A stretch of 64,000 nt of DNA from Lentisphaeria bacterium (lineage in GTDB: Bacteria; Verrucomicrobiota; Lentisphaeria; Victivallales; Victivallaceae), in the NCBI GenBank assembly GCA_018265615.1, contig JABLYX010000005.1, forward strand, positions 1 through 64,000, written 5' to 3'. A program made the position numbers and the translations under genes. The notes under the pieces are model-generated. The model saw nothing but the letters and a program-made list of their open reading frames with translations, did not search any database and was not told where the DNA came from. Below, one piece after another: positions 8,574 through 16,590 of this stretch (position 1 is the stretch's first letter; each line of letters opens with the position of its first letter).

Positions 8574-9242
8574 TCAATTCTTGTCATAATACCAGTCGTC
8601 TTTGTTCTGGGTGGAGTCTGGCCGCTCGCCGCGCTTCACATGGCTGACGTGTCCGTCGACGCAGGCGGTGTTGGCTCCGTTGGAGTGCTTGGCCGCAAGG
8701 TTGTTGGCACTGCCGTTGTACCAGTTCCACATCGCCCAGTCGGCGGTGTCGTAATAACTGGCGTCACTGATCGCGTCGATCAGGAAGATCAGCCGGGAGG
8801 GACGGCGTTTGACCTGCTTGAACGAAGTGAAGTTGGCCGACACGCCGTCCTTGGAGAATCCGAACTGGGCATGGTTCATCGCATAGGCTTCATTGCTCCC
8901 CTTGAGCGAGGTCGGGCATTGCGCGATGCCGTAGCCGTGCCATTCCCACCAGGAATTCCCCGGCGGGCGCGGCAGGAAACCGGTTCCCGCGAGAACCAGC
9001 CAGTGAGGAGTGTTTGCCCGCTTCGCGCCGTCGTAGGTCATTGTCATCATATTACGGGCGAATGCGTCGAAGCTCTGCTCATACATGATATGGGTGGTCA
9101 TGAGCTGTTTGAGGTTGTTTTTGCAGGCGGTGGTTTTGCCGCGTTCGCGCGCCTGGTTCAGCGCGGGCAGCAGCATGGCGGCGAGGATCGCGATGATCGC
9201 AATCACAACCAGAAGCTCGATCAATGTGAATTTGGTTCTCAT
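8574..9242 (-). CDS. Prepilin-like protein, cassette B
   Basis: This is a 222-residue protein with leader MRTKFTLIELL and hydrophobic helix VVIAIIAILAAMLLPAL, then NQARERGKTTACKNNLKQ, the typical N-terminal helix of pseudopilins. The C-terminal motif is HSNGANTACVDGHVSHV. The ATG at 9242 has AAAGGA nine bases upstream. It stands between a secreted unknown protein (14 bp upstream) and a glycosidase (7 bp downstream) and must be co-transcribed with them. The globular domain is aromatic-rich (SWWEWHGYG, WAMWNWYN), which would suit carbohydrate contact; that is speculation. Confidence 0.88.
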   Translation of the reverse strand: MRTKFTLIELLVVIAIIAILAAMLLPALNQARERGKTTACKNNLKQLMTTHIMYEQSFDAFARNMMTMTYDGAKRANTPHWLVLAGTGFLPRPPGNSWWEWHGYGIAQCPTSLKGSNEAYAMNHAQFGFSKDGVSANFTSFKQVKRRPSRLIFLIDAISDASYYDTADWAMWNWYNGSANNLAAKHSNGANTACVDGHVSHVKRGERPDSTQNKDDWYYDKN

Positions 9243-9256
9243 GGGCGGTATTCCTT

Positions 9257-10144
9257 TCATTTTAAAGAGAACGTATTGTCAACGACAGTCAGACAGTTTT
9301 CCTTGAACGCATTGCGGACGACCCGGCCGCCGCTCCATCCCTCCGGCAGCTTCCAGATCAGCTGGGAGGCGTGCGGGGCCAGATGGACGATGGCGAGTTC
9401 AGTGGCGTTTTCCGGCACCGGGTTGCTGAACGGGATCCGTTCTCCCCCCTTGCCGAGCATGGTGAATTCGAGTGTGCGGCTCCCCGCGGGCAGCTTGATC
9501 CGGGTGGCGGGGAGGATGGCGATATAGGCGATTTTGCCGGTTCCGTAGCTCTGGAGCAGGGTGTTGGCGTGGTTCCAGCTCTGCGTCCGGTAGCCGCGCC
9601 AGACGCCGCCGGGGACGAGGTTGAGGGACGGGAGCGGCAGCTCCCGGCTCTCCTCGGTCCATTCGCCTTTTTTCCCGACGCTGATGTTTCGGTGGCCGGA
9701 GCCGTTCGGATGCAATGTGAGCGTCATCCCGCCGTGGAGCCTGCAGGCGAGCCATGCGCCGCGCCGCACTGTGACGGGGAGGGCGATCCCGCCGTCTTTT
9801 ACCGGTACATTCAGGAGCGGCTGGTAGTTTTCGGTGATGTCCGCAACGGATGCGCCGTCCAGCGTGCCCGTTTTCGGGGTGTTCCAGACATTGTCCTTCC
9901 GGTGGCTGCCGGGCAGAAGTCCGGCGGAACGCTTTTCCGGCTCCCCGAATATCCGGAACACGACATTATCCATCCGGAGGAGATCGGAGCTTTTTCCTGT
10001 TTCGACTCCGCCGATGGCGAGGTCGACGGTCCCGGCGGAGCCGTCGCGCAGCTTGGCGCCTTCGAGTGAGTTCCACGGCAGCGGGGCGGCCGCAAGCGCG
10101 GCTCCCAGCAGAAACAGGATCAGAGTTGCGGCGGATTTATGCAT
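9257..10144 (-). CDS. Secreted beta-rich protein of unknown function in a LacI operon
   Basis: The 295-residue product has a signal peptide (MHKSAATLILFLLGAALAAA). The rest is predicted mostly beta (GMTLTLHPNGSGHRN, SRTLEFTMLGKGGER), consistent with a carbohydrate-binding or concanavalin-like fold, but I recognise no family. Its start overlaps the 3' end of the LacI gene by 8 bp, so translation is probably coupled. The pilin gene follows after 14 bp. The context suggests a glycan-binding or degrading accessory. Confidence 0.65.
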   Translation of the reverse strand: MHKSAATLILFLLGAALAAAPLPWNSLEGAKLRDGSAGTVDLAIGGVETGKSSDLLRMDNVVFRIFGEPEKRSAGLLPGSHRKDNVWNTPKTGTLDGASVADITENYQPLLNVPVKDGGIALPVTVRRGAWLACRLHGGMTLTLHPNGSGHRNISVGKKGEWTEESRELPLPSLNLVPGGVWRGYRTQSWNHANTLLQSYGTGKIAYIAILPATRIKLPAGSRTLEFTMLGKGGERIPFSNPVPENATELAIVHLAPHASQLIWKLPEGWSGGRVVRNAFKENCLTVVDNTFSLK

Positions 10145-11165
10145 ATTTTTCTTCCTCTCTGGCTTTGGCGGCGCTCCGGGGGCATTGGATGACGCTCGGC
10201 CGCCGGATGAACGCGGTTGGGATTGTACGGTGTCCGCCGGGATCGGGCTGTCCGGCGATTCCGGCGAGAAGTCGGCCGAATGCCGTCCGGGCGAGCTGTT
10301 TGCGGTCGAGCGAAATCGAGCAGAGCTGCGGCCTCCCGATCCGGCTGAGCAGCGTATTGTCGATTGCGATCATGGAGAGATCCTGTGGGACGCCGATCCC
10401 CCGGTCGGAGAGCCCCTGCTGCAGGAGCGTCGCGTCGTAGTCGGAGGCGACGATGACGGCATCGAGCTCCGCCGCCGCTCCGGCGACCTCGTGGCCGCAG
10501 CTGATGACGGCGTCCTCCCCGCCCGCCGTGGGAGAGAGATAGCGGAATTCGCGGAAAGGGACCGCATATTTCCGGCAGCACTCCCGGTAGGCGTTGTATT
10601 TGCTCTGCTGGATCGGGTCGTGAACAAATGCGAGGCGCCGGTGCCCGTGCCCGAGCAGATGGCGGAACGCCTCTTCCATGCCCGGCAGATAATCAAAGCC
10701 GACGCTGTCGTAGCCGTTGTCGGCATCGTCGATCTGGATCAGCGGATAGCCGGCCGGGATTTTCGCCTGCTCAATCAACTTGTGCGGGACTCCCCCGAAG
10801 AAGATGATTCCGTCGACGGGCGTGGAATAGAGCTGGAAGATGCAGTCGAATGTCCGGGAATCCGTCCAGTCGGACTGCATCAGGATCGTCTGGAGTCCCG
10901 CCCGTTCCGCAGTGTCCTGGAGTTCCCAGGTGAGATCCGCAAAATAGGGCGAACGGATATCCTGAATGACGATGCCGACCATCTCGCTTTTCCCGGAAAC
11001 CAGGGTGCGTGCGGAACGGTTGGGGCGGTAGTTCAATTTCGCCGCCGCGAGGAAAATCCGCTCCCGCGTCGCCGGGGAAGCCTTGGAGAGATTGCCGTTC
11101 AGCACTGCGGAGACCGCCTGATAAGAGACTCCCGCGAGCTTCGCCACTTCCTTGATCGTCGCCAT
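10137..11165 (-). CDS. LacI family transcriptional regulator
   Basis: This 342-residue regulator has the LacI helix-turn-helix at 3-22 (IKEVAKLAGVSYQAVSAVLNG) and hinge RPNRSARTLVSGKS, then a sugar-binding domain (VGIVIQDIRSPYFADL, FHLLGHGHRR-like region, SMIAIDNTLLSRI). It is the first gene of an operon with a secreted unknown, a pilin and a GH-A glycosidase, so it probably represses them until their glycan product is present. A LacI-type palindrome lies 26 bp upstream at 11191-11202. The C-terminal tail after ~325 is unstructured and overlaps the next start. Confidence 0.9.
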   Translation of the reverse strand: MATIKEVAKLAGVSYQAVSAVLNGNLSKASPATRERIFLAAAKLNYRPNRSARTLVSGKSEMVGIVIQDIRSPYFADLTWELQDTAERAGLQTILMQSDWTDSRTFDCIFQLYSTPVDGIIFFGGVPHKLIEQAKIPAGYPLIQIDDADNGYDSVGFDYLPGMEEAFRHLLGHGHRRLAFVHDPIQQSKYNAYRECCRKYAVPFREFRYLSPTAGGEDAVISCGHEVAGAAAELDAVIVASDYDATLLQQGLSDRGIGVPQDLSMIAIDNTLLSRIGRPQLCSISLDRKQLARTAFGRLLAGIAGQPDPGGHRTIPTAFIRRPSVIQCPRSAAKAREEEKYA

Positions 11166-11190
11166 GATTCCGGATCTTCCTCTGAATTAG

Positions 11191-11202
11191 TGGAACGTTC
11201 TA
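11191..11202 (-). promoter_or_regulatory. Putative LacI operator
   Basis: TGGAACGTTCTA is a near-palindrome (10 of 12 positions symmetric) with the central CG characteristic of LacI-family operators. It lies just upstream of the LacI gene start. A second palindrome, CATAATTATG, is at 11212-11221 and may overlap the promoter. Confidence 0.5.
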
Positions 11203-11329
11203 CCTTGCTGCCATAATTATGATCCATTTTATTGTAAAATGCAAATCGGATTTCGGAGAAAACCGTTTTTTCTGCGAAGTTTTCATTCCAGTTTCTTCAC
11301 CGACAACCTGCTTGGCGCCACGGCAATCA

Positions 11330-11367
11330 GAAAAATAAACCGCCCTTTCCCATGAGGGAGGGGGCGG
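11330..11367 (-). terminator. Rho-independent terminator of the isomerase/oxidoreductase operon
   Basis: On the minus strand CCGCCCCCTCCC, a TCAT loop and GGGAAAGGGCGG form a strong stem that is followed by TTTATTTTT. It lies 37 bp after the stop of the TIM-barrel gene at 11404 and also insulates the LacI operon downstream. Confidence 0.8.
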
Positions 11368-11403
11368 CGGACGGGTCTGCGGGAAAGGGGAGAATAACAG
11401 TAC

Positions 11404-12135
11404 CTATCTGAGGATGTTGGCGACGGAGGCGGCGGAGGCGGCGACGGGATCGGCCCCCTCATATTCCACAACTGCGCTGCCGGTGAAGTCGAGGCCGCGG
11501 AACCGGGCGAGGACGTTCGGCAGGTCGAGCGCGCCTTCGCCGACGACGGTGTCTTCGGCTTTGCCGCCGGGGGTGAAGGTGAAATCCTTGAAATGGATTC
11601 CATAAAGGCGGCCGCCGAACTCTTCGAGCCACTTGACCGGATCTTCGCCGGACTGCATGCACCACGCGGTGTCGAGGCAGAGCCCGATCCGGGGCGAGGT
11701 GTGCTTGAAGAGGTACCGGAGGATCGTCGAATTTCCGAGCCAGTGGTAGCCGCCGTGGTTGTGAATCGCCGCGCGGACGCCGTACTCTTCGGCGAGGGCT
11801 TCAACCCGGGCGAGTGTTGTTTCATGTCCCTCCGGGTCGAAGGTGACGCTGACGACGCCGCATCCGGCCAGCCGGGCGAACTCGAAGAAGGGGCGGTTGT
11901 GCGCATCGTCCGGCGAAACCGTGACGACGCCGATGCCGGAGATGAGGACGCCCGCATCGCGATAGGCGGCGAGCGTCTCCGGCCAGTTTTCCGGCGCGTT
12001 GTAATTCACGTGGCAGCCGGAGAGGTCCGCAACACAGACGCCGCACTGCTTCACTGCGGCGGCGACATCGGTGTTGGCGGGAATGGAGCGGAACGAGAAG
12101 GTCTTGACTCCAAGGTTTTTCACGAGGTCGTACAT
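11404..12135 (-). CDS. Sugar phosphate isomerase/epimerase (AP endonuclease 2-type TIM barrel)
   Basis: This 243-residue cytoplasmic protein has the xylose isomerase-like TIM-barrel pattern: HNHGGYHW at ~120, GLCLDTAWCMQ at ~152, GIHFKDFTF at ~176 and a terminal VVEYEGAD. These His, Asp and Glu residues are the usual metal ligands. It starts one base after the stop of the upstream Gfo/Idh oxidoreductase, so the two are translated together; this pair is common in inositol, inosose and keto-sugar metabolism. The product is slightly shorter than typical (~270-290). The exact substrate is unknown. Confidence 0.8.
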   Translation of the reverse strand: MYDLVKNLGVKTFSFRSIPANTDVAAAVKQCGVCVADLSGCHVNYNAPENWPETLAAYRDAGVLISGIGVVTVSPDDAHNRPFFEFARLAGCGVVSVTFDPEGHETTLARVEALAEEYGVRAAIHNHGGYHWLGNSTILRYLFKHTSPRIGLCLDTAWCMQSGEDPVKWLEEFGGRLYGIHFKDFTFTPGGKAEDTVVGEGALDLPNVLARFRGLDFTGSAVVEYEGADPVAASAASVANILR

Positions 12136-12136
12136 A

Positions 12137-13213
12137 TCAGCGGGTTCCTTCCGGAAATGGGATGTTGTTCCGGCGGAAGCACTGTTCGAGGATCGCCACG
12201 CGGCGGCGCACCTGTTCCGGCGTAATCTCCTGCGGCCGCCCTTCGCGGATGGCGCGGTAGAGGCCTGTGTAGAGCGCCTTGACCGGCTTCGGGGCGGGGG
12301 CGGCTCCGGCCCCTGCGTCGGCCTGCTGCTCCGCGTCCCAGCTGTCGCTCTGCCATTCGAGTTTTTCGCCGTTGTAGGAGCGCCCTTCGGTCGGGTGCGT
12401 GTCGAGCGGGCGTTCGGGCATTTTGCTCCAGTCGACCCACTTCCATTCGAGATGCGAACTGTTTCCGCGCAGGCCGCCCGCGGTGCCGCAGATGTACCAG
12501 CGGTCCAGCGGGTAAGCGGCGGTCGCGGCCATTTCGACCTCGACGGTCGGGGAGCCCGGGGCCCGCAGGATCAGATGGACCTCATCCTCGGCGTCGCCGC
12601 TTGAAAGCGCGTTGTTGAGCGAGCTCCACACCTCCGGCTCCGCGTCTCCGAAGAGCTCGAGCGCGTGGTCCACGAGGTGCGGCATGTTGTTGTACAGCTG
12701 CCCGCCGCCGAAGCGGCGCGAGGTCTGCCAGTCCCAGCGGCGGCCGAAACTGACCCACGAAATGCGGATGAAATCGATTGTGCCGAGCAGTCCGCTGCGG
12801 CAGAGCTCGCGCACTTTTCGGAAATCATCCTCGTAGCGCCGCTGCTGGAACGGCTGGAGGATGCGCCCGGCCCGCCTCGACGCTGCAATCATCGCGTCGA
12901 CATCGGCCACGGTGAAGCCGAACGGCTTCTCGCAGAGTACATGCTTGCCCGCGTTCAGCGCTTCGACGGCGTATGTTGCGTGCAGATAGTTCGGCGGGGC
13001 GACCACCACGAGCTCGACTGCCGGGTCGGCAAGCAGCCCGCGGTGATCCGCATACGGTTTCGCCTGCGGAAAGGCTTTATGTGTGCGGCGTTCCGGCAGC
13101 AGGTCGCAGATCGCGCAGACTTCGAACATCTCCGGCATTTTTGCAATCGCCTCAGCGTGGATGTTGCACCCGCTGCGGCCGAACCCGATGATGCCGACCT
13201 TGACAGGATTCAT
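12137..13213 (-). CDS. Gfo/Idh/MocA family NAD(P)-dependent oxidoreductase
   Basis: The 358-residue protein has a Rossmann fold with GIIGFGRSG at ~7-15, the family motif CEKPFGFT at ~94 (catalytic Lys) and a conserved His in NNMPHLVDHALELFG at ~178. It is the first gene of a two-gene operon with a sugar isomerase one base downstream. An Ala/Gly/Pro-rich loop (QQADAGAGAAPAPKP) near residue 308 looks like an insertion relative to typical members. A small inverted repeat (ATGAA/TTCAT, 12 bp apart, 13260-13281) lies upstream. It probably oxidises a sugar or cyclitol. Confidence 0.88.
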   Translation of the reverse strand: MNPVKVGIIGFGRSGCNIHAEAIAKMPEMFEVCAICDLLPERRTHKAFPQAKPYADHRGLLADPAVELVVVAPPNYLHATYAVEALNAGKHVLCEKPFGFTVADVDAMIAASRRAGRILQPFQQRRYEDDFRKVRELCRSGLLGTIDFIRISWVSFGRRWDWQTSRRFGGGQLYNNMPHLVDHALELFGDAEPEVWSSLNNALSSGDAEDEVHLILRAPGSPTVEVEMAATAAYPLDRWYICGTAGGLRGNSSHLEWKWVDWSKMPERPLDTHPTEGRSYNGEKLEWQSDSWDAEQQADAGAGAAPAPKPVKALYTGLYRAIREGRPQEITPEQVRRRVAILEQCFRRNNIPFPEGTR

Positions 13214-13309
13214 GGTATTATTCTCCCGGTTGTATTGAAAACTGACACAATATAGCCGGATGAATGATAAATTTCGTTCATAAACTATTCTTTTCTGTAC
13301 AGAATCCGG

Positions 13310-14080
13310 TCAGATCAGCTCGGATGGCGTGTTGCCGAAATGGTTCCGGAAAGCCGTTGCAAAGTGCTGCGAAGAGGAAAATCCGGTGGCGAACGCCGCT
13401 TCGGAGACCGTGCAGCGCCCGGAGCGGATCAGCTCCGCTCCCTGTTCGAGGCGCAGCTTGCGGTAGTGCTCCATCGGAGAGGTGCCGAGCCGGTGACGGA
13501 AGCTCCGCCCCGCGCCGGATTGCGAGACGTGCGCGAGGCGGCATAACTCATCGAAAGAGAGCGGGTTGCCGAGGTTGGCGCTCATGAGCCGCTCGAGCGA
13601 TTGCACAACCGCCGCCTCCCGTTCCTGCCGCGGATTCCGGACCGGGGCGGGTTCGAAAAGCGCCGCGTCGAGATCGAAACAGAGCCGGTTGAACAGCAGC
13701 TGGACCGCCGAGCCGGAGTCGTTTCGCTCCACGGCCCGGGCACAGGCGAGGGCATCGTGCATGCCCTCGGCGTCGAGCATCACGCGCCGGATCCCGGCGG
13801 GGCAGGGAACCTCTTCCCGCAGTGTCAGGAACGTGCCGACAAGCTTCCAACCGGTTTCGGACCCGGCGCGCGGCGCACGGAAACAGGAGGGGGCGACCCA
13901 GACGCCTTCGCCGCTTCCGAGTGTGATCTCCTCTGCGTCCGCCTCATAGAACACACGGCCTTCGAGGACCAGATAGAGCTGCGGAAGCTTCTGGTAGTGG
14001 CGCGGATACGTATAAGAGGCGTTGAAGCGGGACGCGTGGATGTTGGTCAGCCGGAGCGGATAGTTTGCGGGGTAGTCCAT
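13310..14080 (-). CDS. AraC family transcriptional regulator
   Basis: This 256-residue protein has an N-terminal cupin-like sensor (LYLVLEGRVFYEADAEE, EGVWVAPSCFRAPR) and a C-terminal double helix-turn-helix of ~100 residues (SFDELCRLAHVSQSGAGRSF and SEAAFATGFSSSQHFATAF). The ending GNTPSELI is typical of AraC proteins. It follows the pentapeptide-repeat gene by 12 bp and precedes the oxidoreductase operon by 96 bp on the same strand, so either may be its target. Confidence 0.88.
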   Translation of the reverse strand: MDYPANYPLRLTNIHASRFNASYTYPRHYQKLPQLYLVLEGRVFYEADAEEITLGSGEGVWVAPSCFRAPRAGSETGWKLVGTFLTLREEVPCPAGIRRVMLDAEGMHDALACARAVERNDSGSAVQLLFNRLCFDLDAALFEPAPVRNPRQEREAAVVQSLERLMSANLGNPLSFDELCRLAHVSQSGAGRSFRHRLGTSPMEHYRKLRLEQGAELIRSGRCTVSEAAFATGFSSSQHFATAFRNHFGNTPSELI

Positions 14081-14092
14081 GATCCGCTCCGT

Positions 14093-14752
14093 TCAGCGTA
14101 TGACCAGACCGAACATCTTCGCGAGGTCGACCGCCTGCGATACACCGACAATCGCCTTGCGCAGCTCCGGGCAGCCCTGTGACAGCGTGAGCGCCTCAAG
14201 GCGGCAGGTCGTGAAATCGATGTCCGCAAGCGGCGCCCGGAAGAAATCGGTCCGGACGAATGTGGATTCCCGCATGACCGGATCGCGGAATTGCGCCTCT
14301 GAAAACGAGGCCTCCGTGAAGTCGGTCTTATGGCACGTGCATTTTACGATCCGGCAGCGGCTGAAGTTCGCATAGGACATGCCGCACTCCGAGAACTCAG
14401 TTTCCCGGAAGCGGCTCTCGCTGAAGGCCGCACCGACCCCCTTGGTTTCCTGAAAACGGCACTCAGTGAAGCGCGCCGTCTCGAAGCCGCAGTTGCTTAC
14501 ATCACAATTGATCCATATGGTGCGCAGGAAGTTGCATTCAGAGAAGGTGCATCCCTCAAAGCGGCAGTTCTCGAACAGCACCCGATTGAAGTCGATCCCG
14601 GAGAAGTCACATTCGGAGAAGACCCCGGAGGCGACAGCCCCGGAGAACTCTTCGCCCTCCTCCCGGCAGCGTCCGGCCTCCGTTTCGAAGTCCGGTGCCG
14701 TGCGCAATCCTTTCCGGAACAGCTCCGGATCAAAGCTCTCTTTTCTGTCCAT
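14093..14752 (-). CDS. Pentapeptide repeat protein (Qnr-like architecture)
   Basis: The 219-residue protein consists largely of A/C-[D/N/R]-F-x-x pentapeptides from ~35 to ~190 (for example SECDFSGIDFNRVLF, FENCRFEGCTFSECNF). This gives a right-handed quadrilateral beta-helix. The Cys content at repeat positions is unusually high. A C-terminal helical capping segment (RKAIVGVSQAVDLAKMFG) is like that of QnrB/MfpA-type dimers, which mimic DNA and protect gyrase. Similar proteins of other roles exist, so gyrase protection is only a possibility. The gene is followed by an AraC regulator after 12 bp. Confidence 0.8.
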   Translation of the reverse strand: MDRKESFDPELFRKGLRTAPDFETEAGRCREEGEEFSGAVASGVFSECDFSGIDFNRVLFENCRFEGCTFSECNFLRTIWINCDVSNCGFETARFTECRFQETKGVGAAFSESRFRETEFSECGMSYANFSRCRIVKCTCHKTDFTEASFSEAQFRDPVMRESTFVRTDFFRAPLADIDFTTCRLEALTLSQGCPELRKAIVGVSQAVDLAKMFGLVIR

Positions 14753-14875
14753 GCTTCCCCCCTGCCTGCAAGTTCACAGAAAGCACTTTACCACAACTTT
14801 CACCGAAAGCAAGCGGAAAAGCGGAATATTCCTGTGCGCGCTGTTGCGCGGGCAGAAGATCCGCATGCCCGATGG

Positions 14876-15721
14876 TCATGCCGGCGGGGCTTTGCGCCGG
14901 AATTCTTTCGGATTTGTTCCGGCGTATTTCCGGAACTCGGCGGAGAAGTGAAATTGATTGCAATAGCCGGTTTTTTGACTGATCTCCTTGATTGATAAAG
15001 AACTGTGCCGAAGAAGGCAGGCGGCGTGCTCCATACGTTTCCGGAACCGGTAACATTGGATGGAGATGTCATTTTCCTGTTTAAAACGGCGTTGCAGAGT
15101 TCTCTGTGAGATGCCGTGGTGCTCCGCCAACGCAGCGAGGTTGATCTGTTTGTCGAAATCGGAGTCCAGCCGGGCCATGACTGCCGGAACAACGCCGGTT
15201 GCACGACTCCTGCGTTTGGGCAGGTTCATAGATACAAGTGTCATAATTTCATATGTGGAACCGGCCAGGGATGGAATGTCGGACGGCTCTTTCCTCTTCA
15301 ATTTCTCTCTGAGTCTGCCGATTTTATCGAGCAGCAGGTCGAGTTCCGGCACCGTGAGGACGACCGGTTCAGCAAGGAACAGACTGTGCTGCAGTTCGAT
15401 GACCCCGCTCCCGCGGATTTCCAGCACAATCTTATCGTATGCTCCGGTGGTGAATGATTCGAATGCATACGGATTTCCGCGTGGAATTACCAGCAGTTCA
15501 CCCGGTTGCGGATAAAAATCAACTCTGTCGCAACGATAGTGCAGGGTTCCGGAGAGGAGGAATACGAAGAGGAGGTTCCGGCTCGATTCCTCCGAATAAC
15601 GGATCGGAGCTGTCCGGCGAGTGCGCTCCACTCCATGCGGATAAAACGGCAGTGCCATAATCGGCAGAATGTTCCACGTGTCAAACCGATAGTAGTCGGC
15701 GCCTTCCTGCTGCATTTTCAT
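14876..15721 (-). CDS. AraC family transcriptional regulator controlling cassette C
   Basis: This 281-residue regulator has an N-terminal cupin sensor (LLFVFLLSGTLHYRCD, PGELLVIPRGNPYAFES) and a C-terminal AraC DNA-binding domain (NLAALAEHHGISQRTLQRRF, KEISQKTGYCNQFHFSAEF, ending GTNPKEFR). It is transcribed divergently from a pilin plus glycosidase pair. Its promoter and theirs share an overlapping -35 region (15765-15773), which strongly suggests control of cassette C and of itself. Confidence 0.9.
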   Translation of the reverse strand: MKMQQEGADYYRFDTWNILPIMALPFYPHGVERTRRTAPIRYSEESSRNLLFVFLLSGTLHYRCDRVDFYPQPGELLVIPRGNPYAFESFTTGAYDKIVLEIRGSGVIELQHSLFLAEPVVLTVPELDLLLDKIGRLREKLKRKEPSDIPSLAGSTYEIMTLVSMNLPKRRSRATGVVPAVMARLDSDFDKQINLAALAEHHGISQRTLQRRFKQENDISIQCYRFRKRMEHAACLLRHSSLSIKEISQKTGYCNQFHFSAEFRKYAGTNPKEFRRKAPPA

Positions 15722-15744
15722 ATCCTTTTGTCGTTTTTACATAT

Positions 15745-15793
15745 ATTATAGCTTCCGGCCGGTATTGTTTCAAGCTGCATTTTACGGTATAAT
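15745..15793. promoter_or_regulatory. Back-to-back divergent promoters with overlapping -35 boxes
   Basis: Plus promoter: TTGTTT (15765-15770), 17 bp, TATAAT (15788-15793). Minus promoter: TTGAAA (15773-15768), 17 bp, TATAAT (15750-15745). The two -35 hexamers share three bases, so RNA polymerase can occupy only one at a time. CCGGCCGG at 15755-15762 lies between the minus boxes. The plus promoter serves the pilin gene and the minus promoter the AraC gene. Confidence 0.8.
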
Positions 15794-15822
15794 ATAAAAC
15801 ATAAACTCGAAAGGGCAGAAAG

Positions 15823-16512
15823 ATGAAACGAATATTCACTCTGATCGAGCTCCTGATCTCCATAACCATCATCGCGATTCTCGCAGCGCTGCTTCTGCCG
15901 GCACTGAATCAGGCGCGTGATCGGGCGCGAGGCATTCAATGTACAGGCAATCTCAAACAGGCGGGCTTGAATCTGGGCATGTATATTTCCGACAGCGGCG
16001 GCAGGAATCCCCCGGCGCAAACTGCGGATGAACAGGGATACGGAATCTGGTGGACGGACCGGGTGGTACCTTACCTGAGATCCGGTTGCGCCGTGAAGCA
16101 TAAGGGGGCGGTGATCCGGTCCGGCACACAGTACAGTTTCCTTCCGCCGCTCCGTTGCCCTTCGGCGGAGCCTCTGTTCACATATGACCGGACTTACCAT
16201 GATTATGCGATCAATTACTATCTGTCAAGATATGATGCCGCCGCAGGAGGCGGGTATACGACACTGTATTCGAAAATAAGAAGGCCTTCGGAGAGGCTGT
16301 ACCTCTGCGATAAATACGCGGAGAAGGACATCTACGCTTCCGATGCGAACTCATGGATCTACAGAGATACCGCCAAACTCGATGCGGCGGCGTACCGGCA
16401 TTCCGGGAAGGCAAATGCGCTGTGGGCGGATTTCCATTGTTCGGGCTACTTCAGGAGAGAAGTGTCCGGCCTCTATAGCAATTCCGCTTTCTGGGGGTGG
16501 AATTATGATTGA
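15823..16512 (+). CDS. Prepilin-like protein, cassette C
   Basis: The 229-residue protein begins MKRIFTLIELL with helix ISITIIAILAALLLPAL, then NQARDRARGIQCTGNLKQ. The C-terminal motif is YRHSGKANALWADFHCSGY, a variant of the family's H...N..F.DGH. AAAGGGCAG serves as ribosome site. It is the first gene after a good sigma-70 promoter and precedes a secreted glycosidase by 78 bp. The body (residues ~45-190) has paired cysteines near CPSAEP and LCDKYAE. Confidence 0.88.
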   Translation: MKRIFTLIELLISITIIAILAALLLPALNQARDRARGIQCTGNLKQAGLNLGMYISDSGGRNPPAQTADEQGYGIWWTDRVVPYLRSGCAVKHKGAVIRSGTQYSFLPPLRCPSAEPLFTYDRTYHDYAINYYLSRYDAAAGGGYTTLYSKIRRPSERLYLCDKYAEKDIYASDANSWIYRDTAKLDAAAYRHSGKANALWADFHCSGYFRREVSGLYSNSAFWGWNYD

Positions 16513-16590
16513 GGCCGCACGCATTTTTTCGGAAACCATTGATCGCGGAATAGATCCGGACGCAGGATTAAGCCGGAAAGAGAGAGCGGC

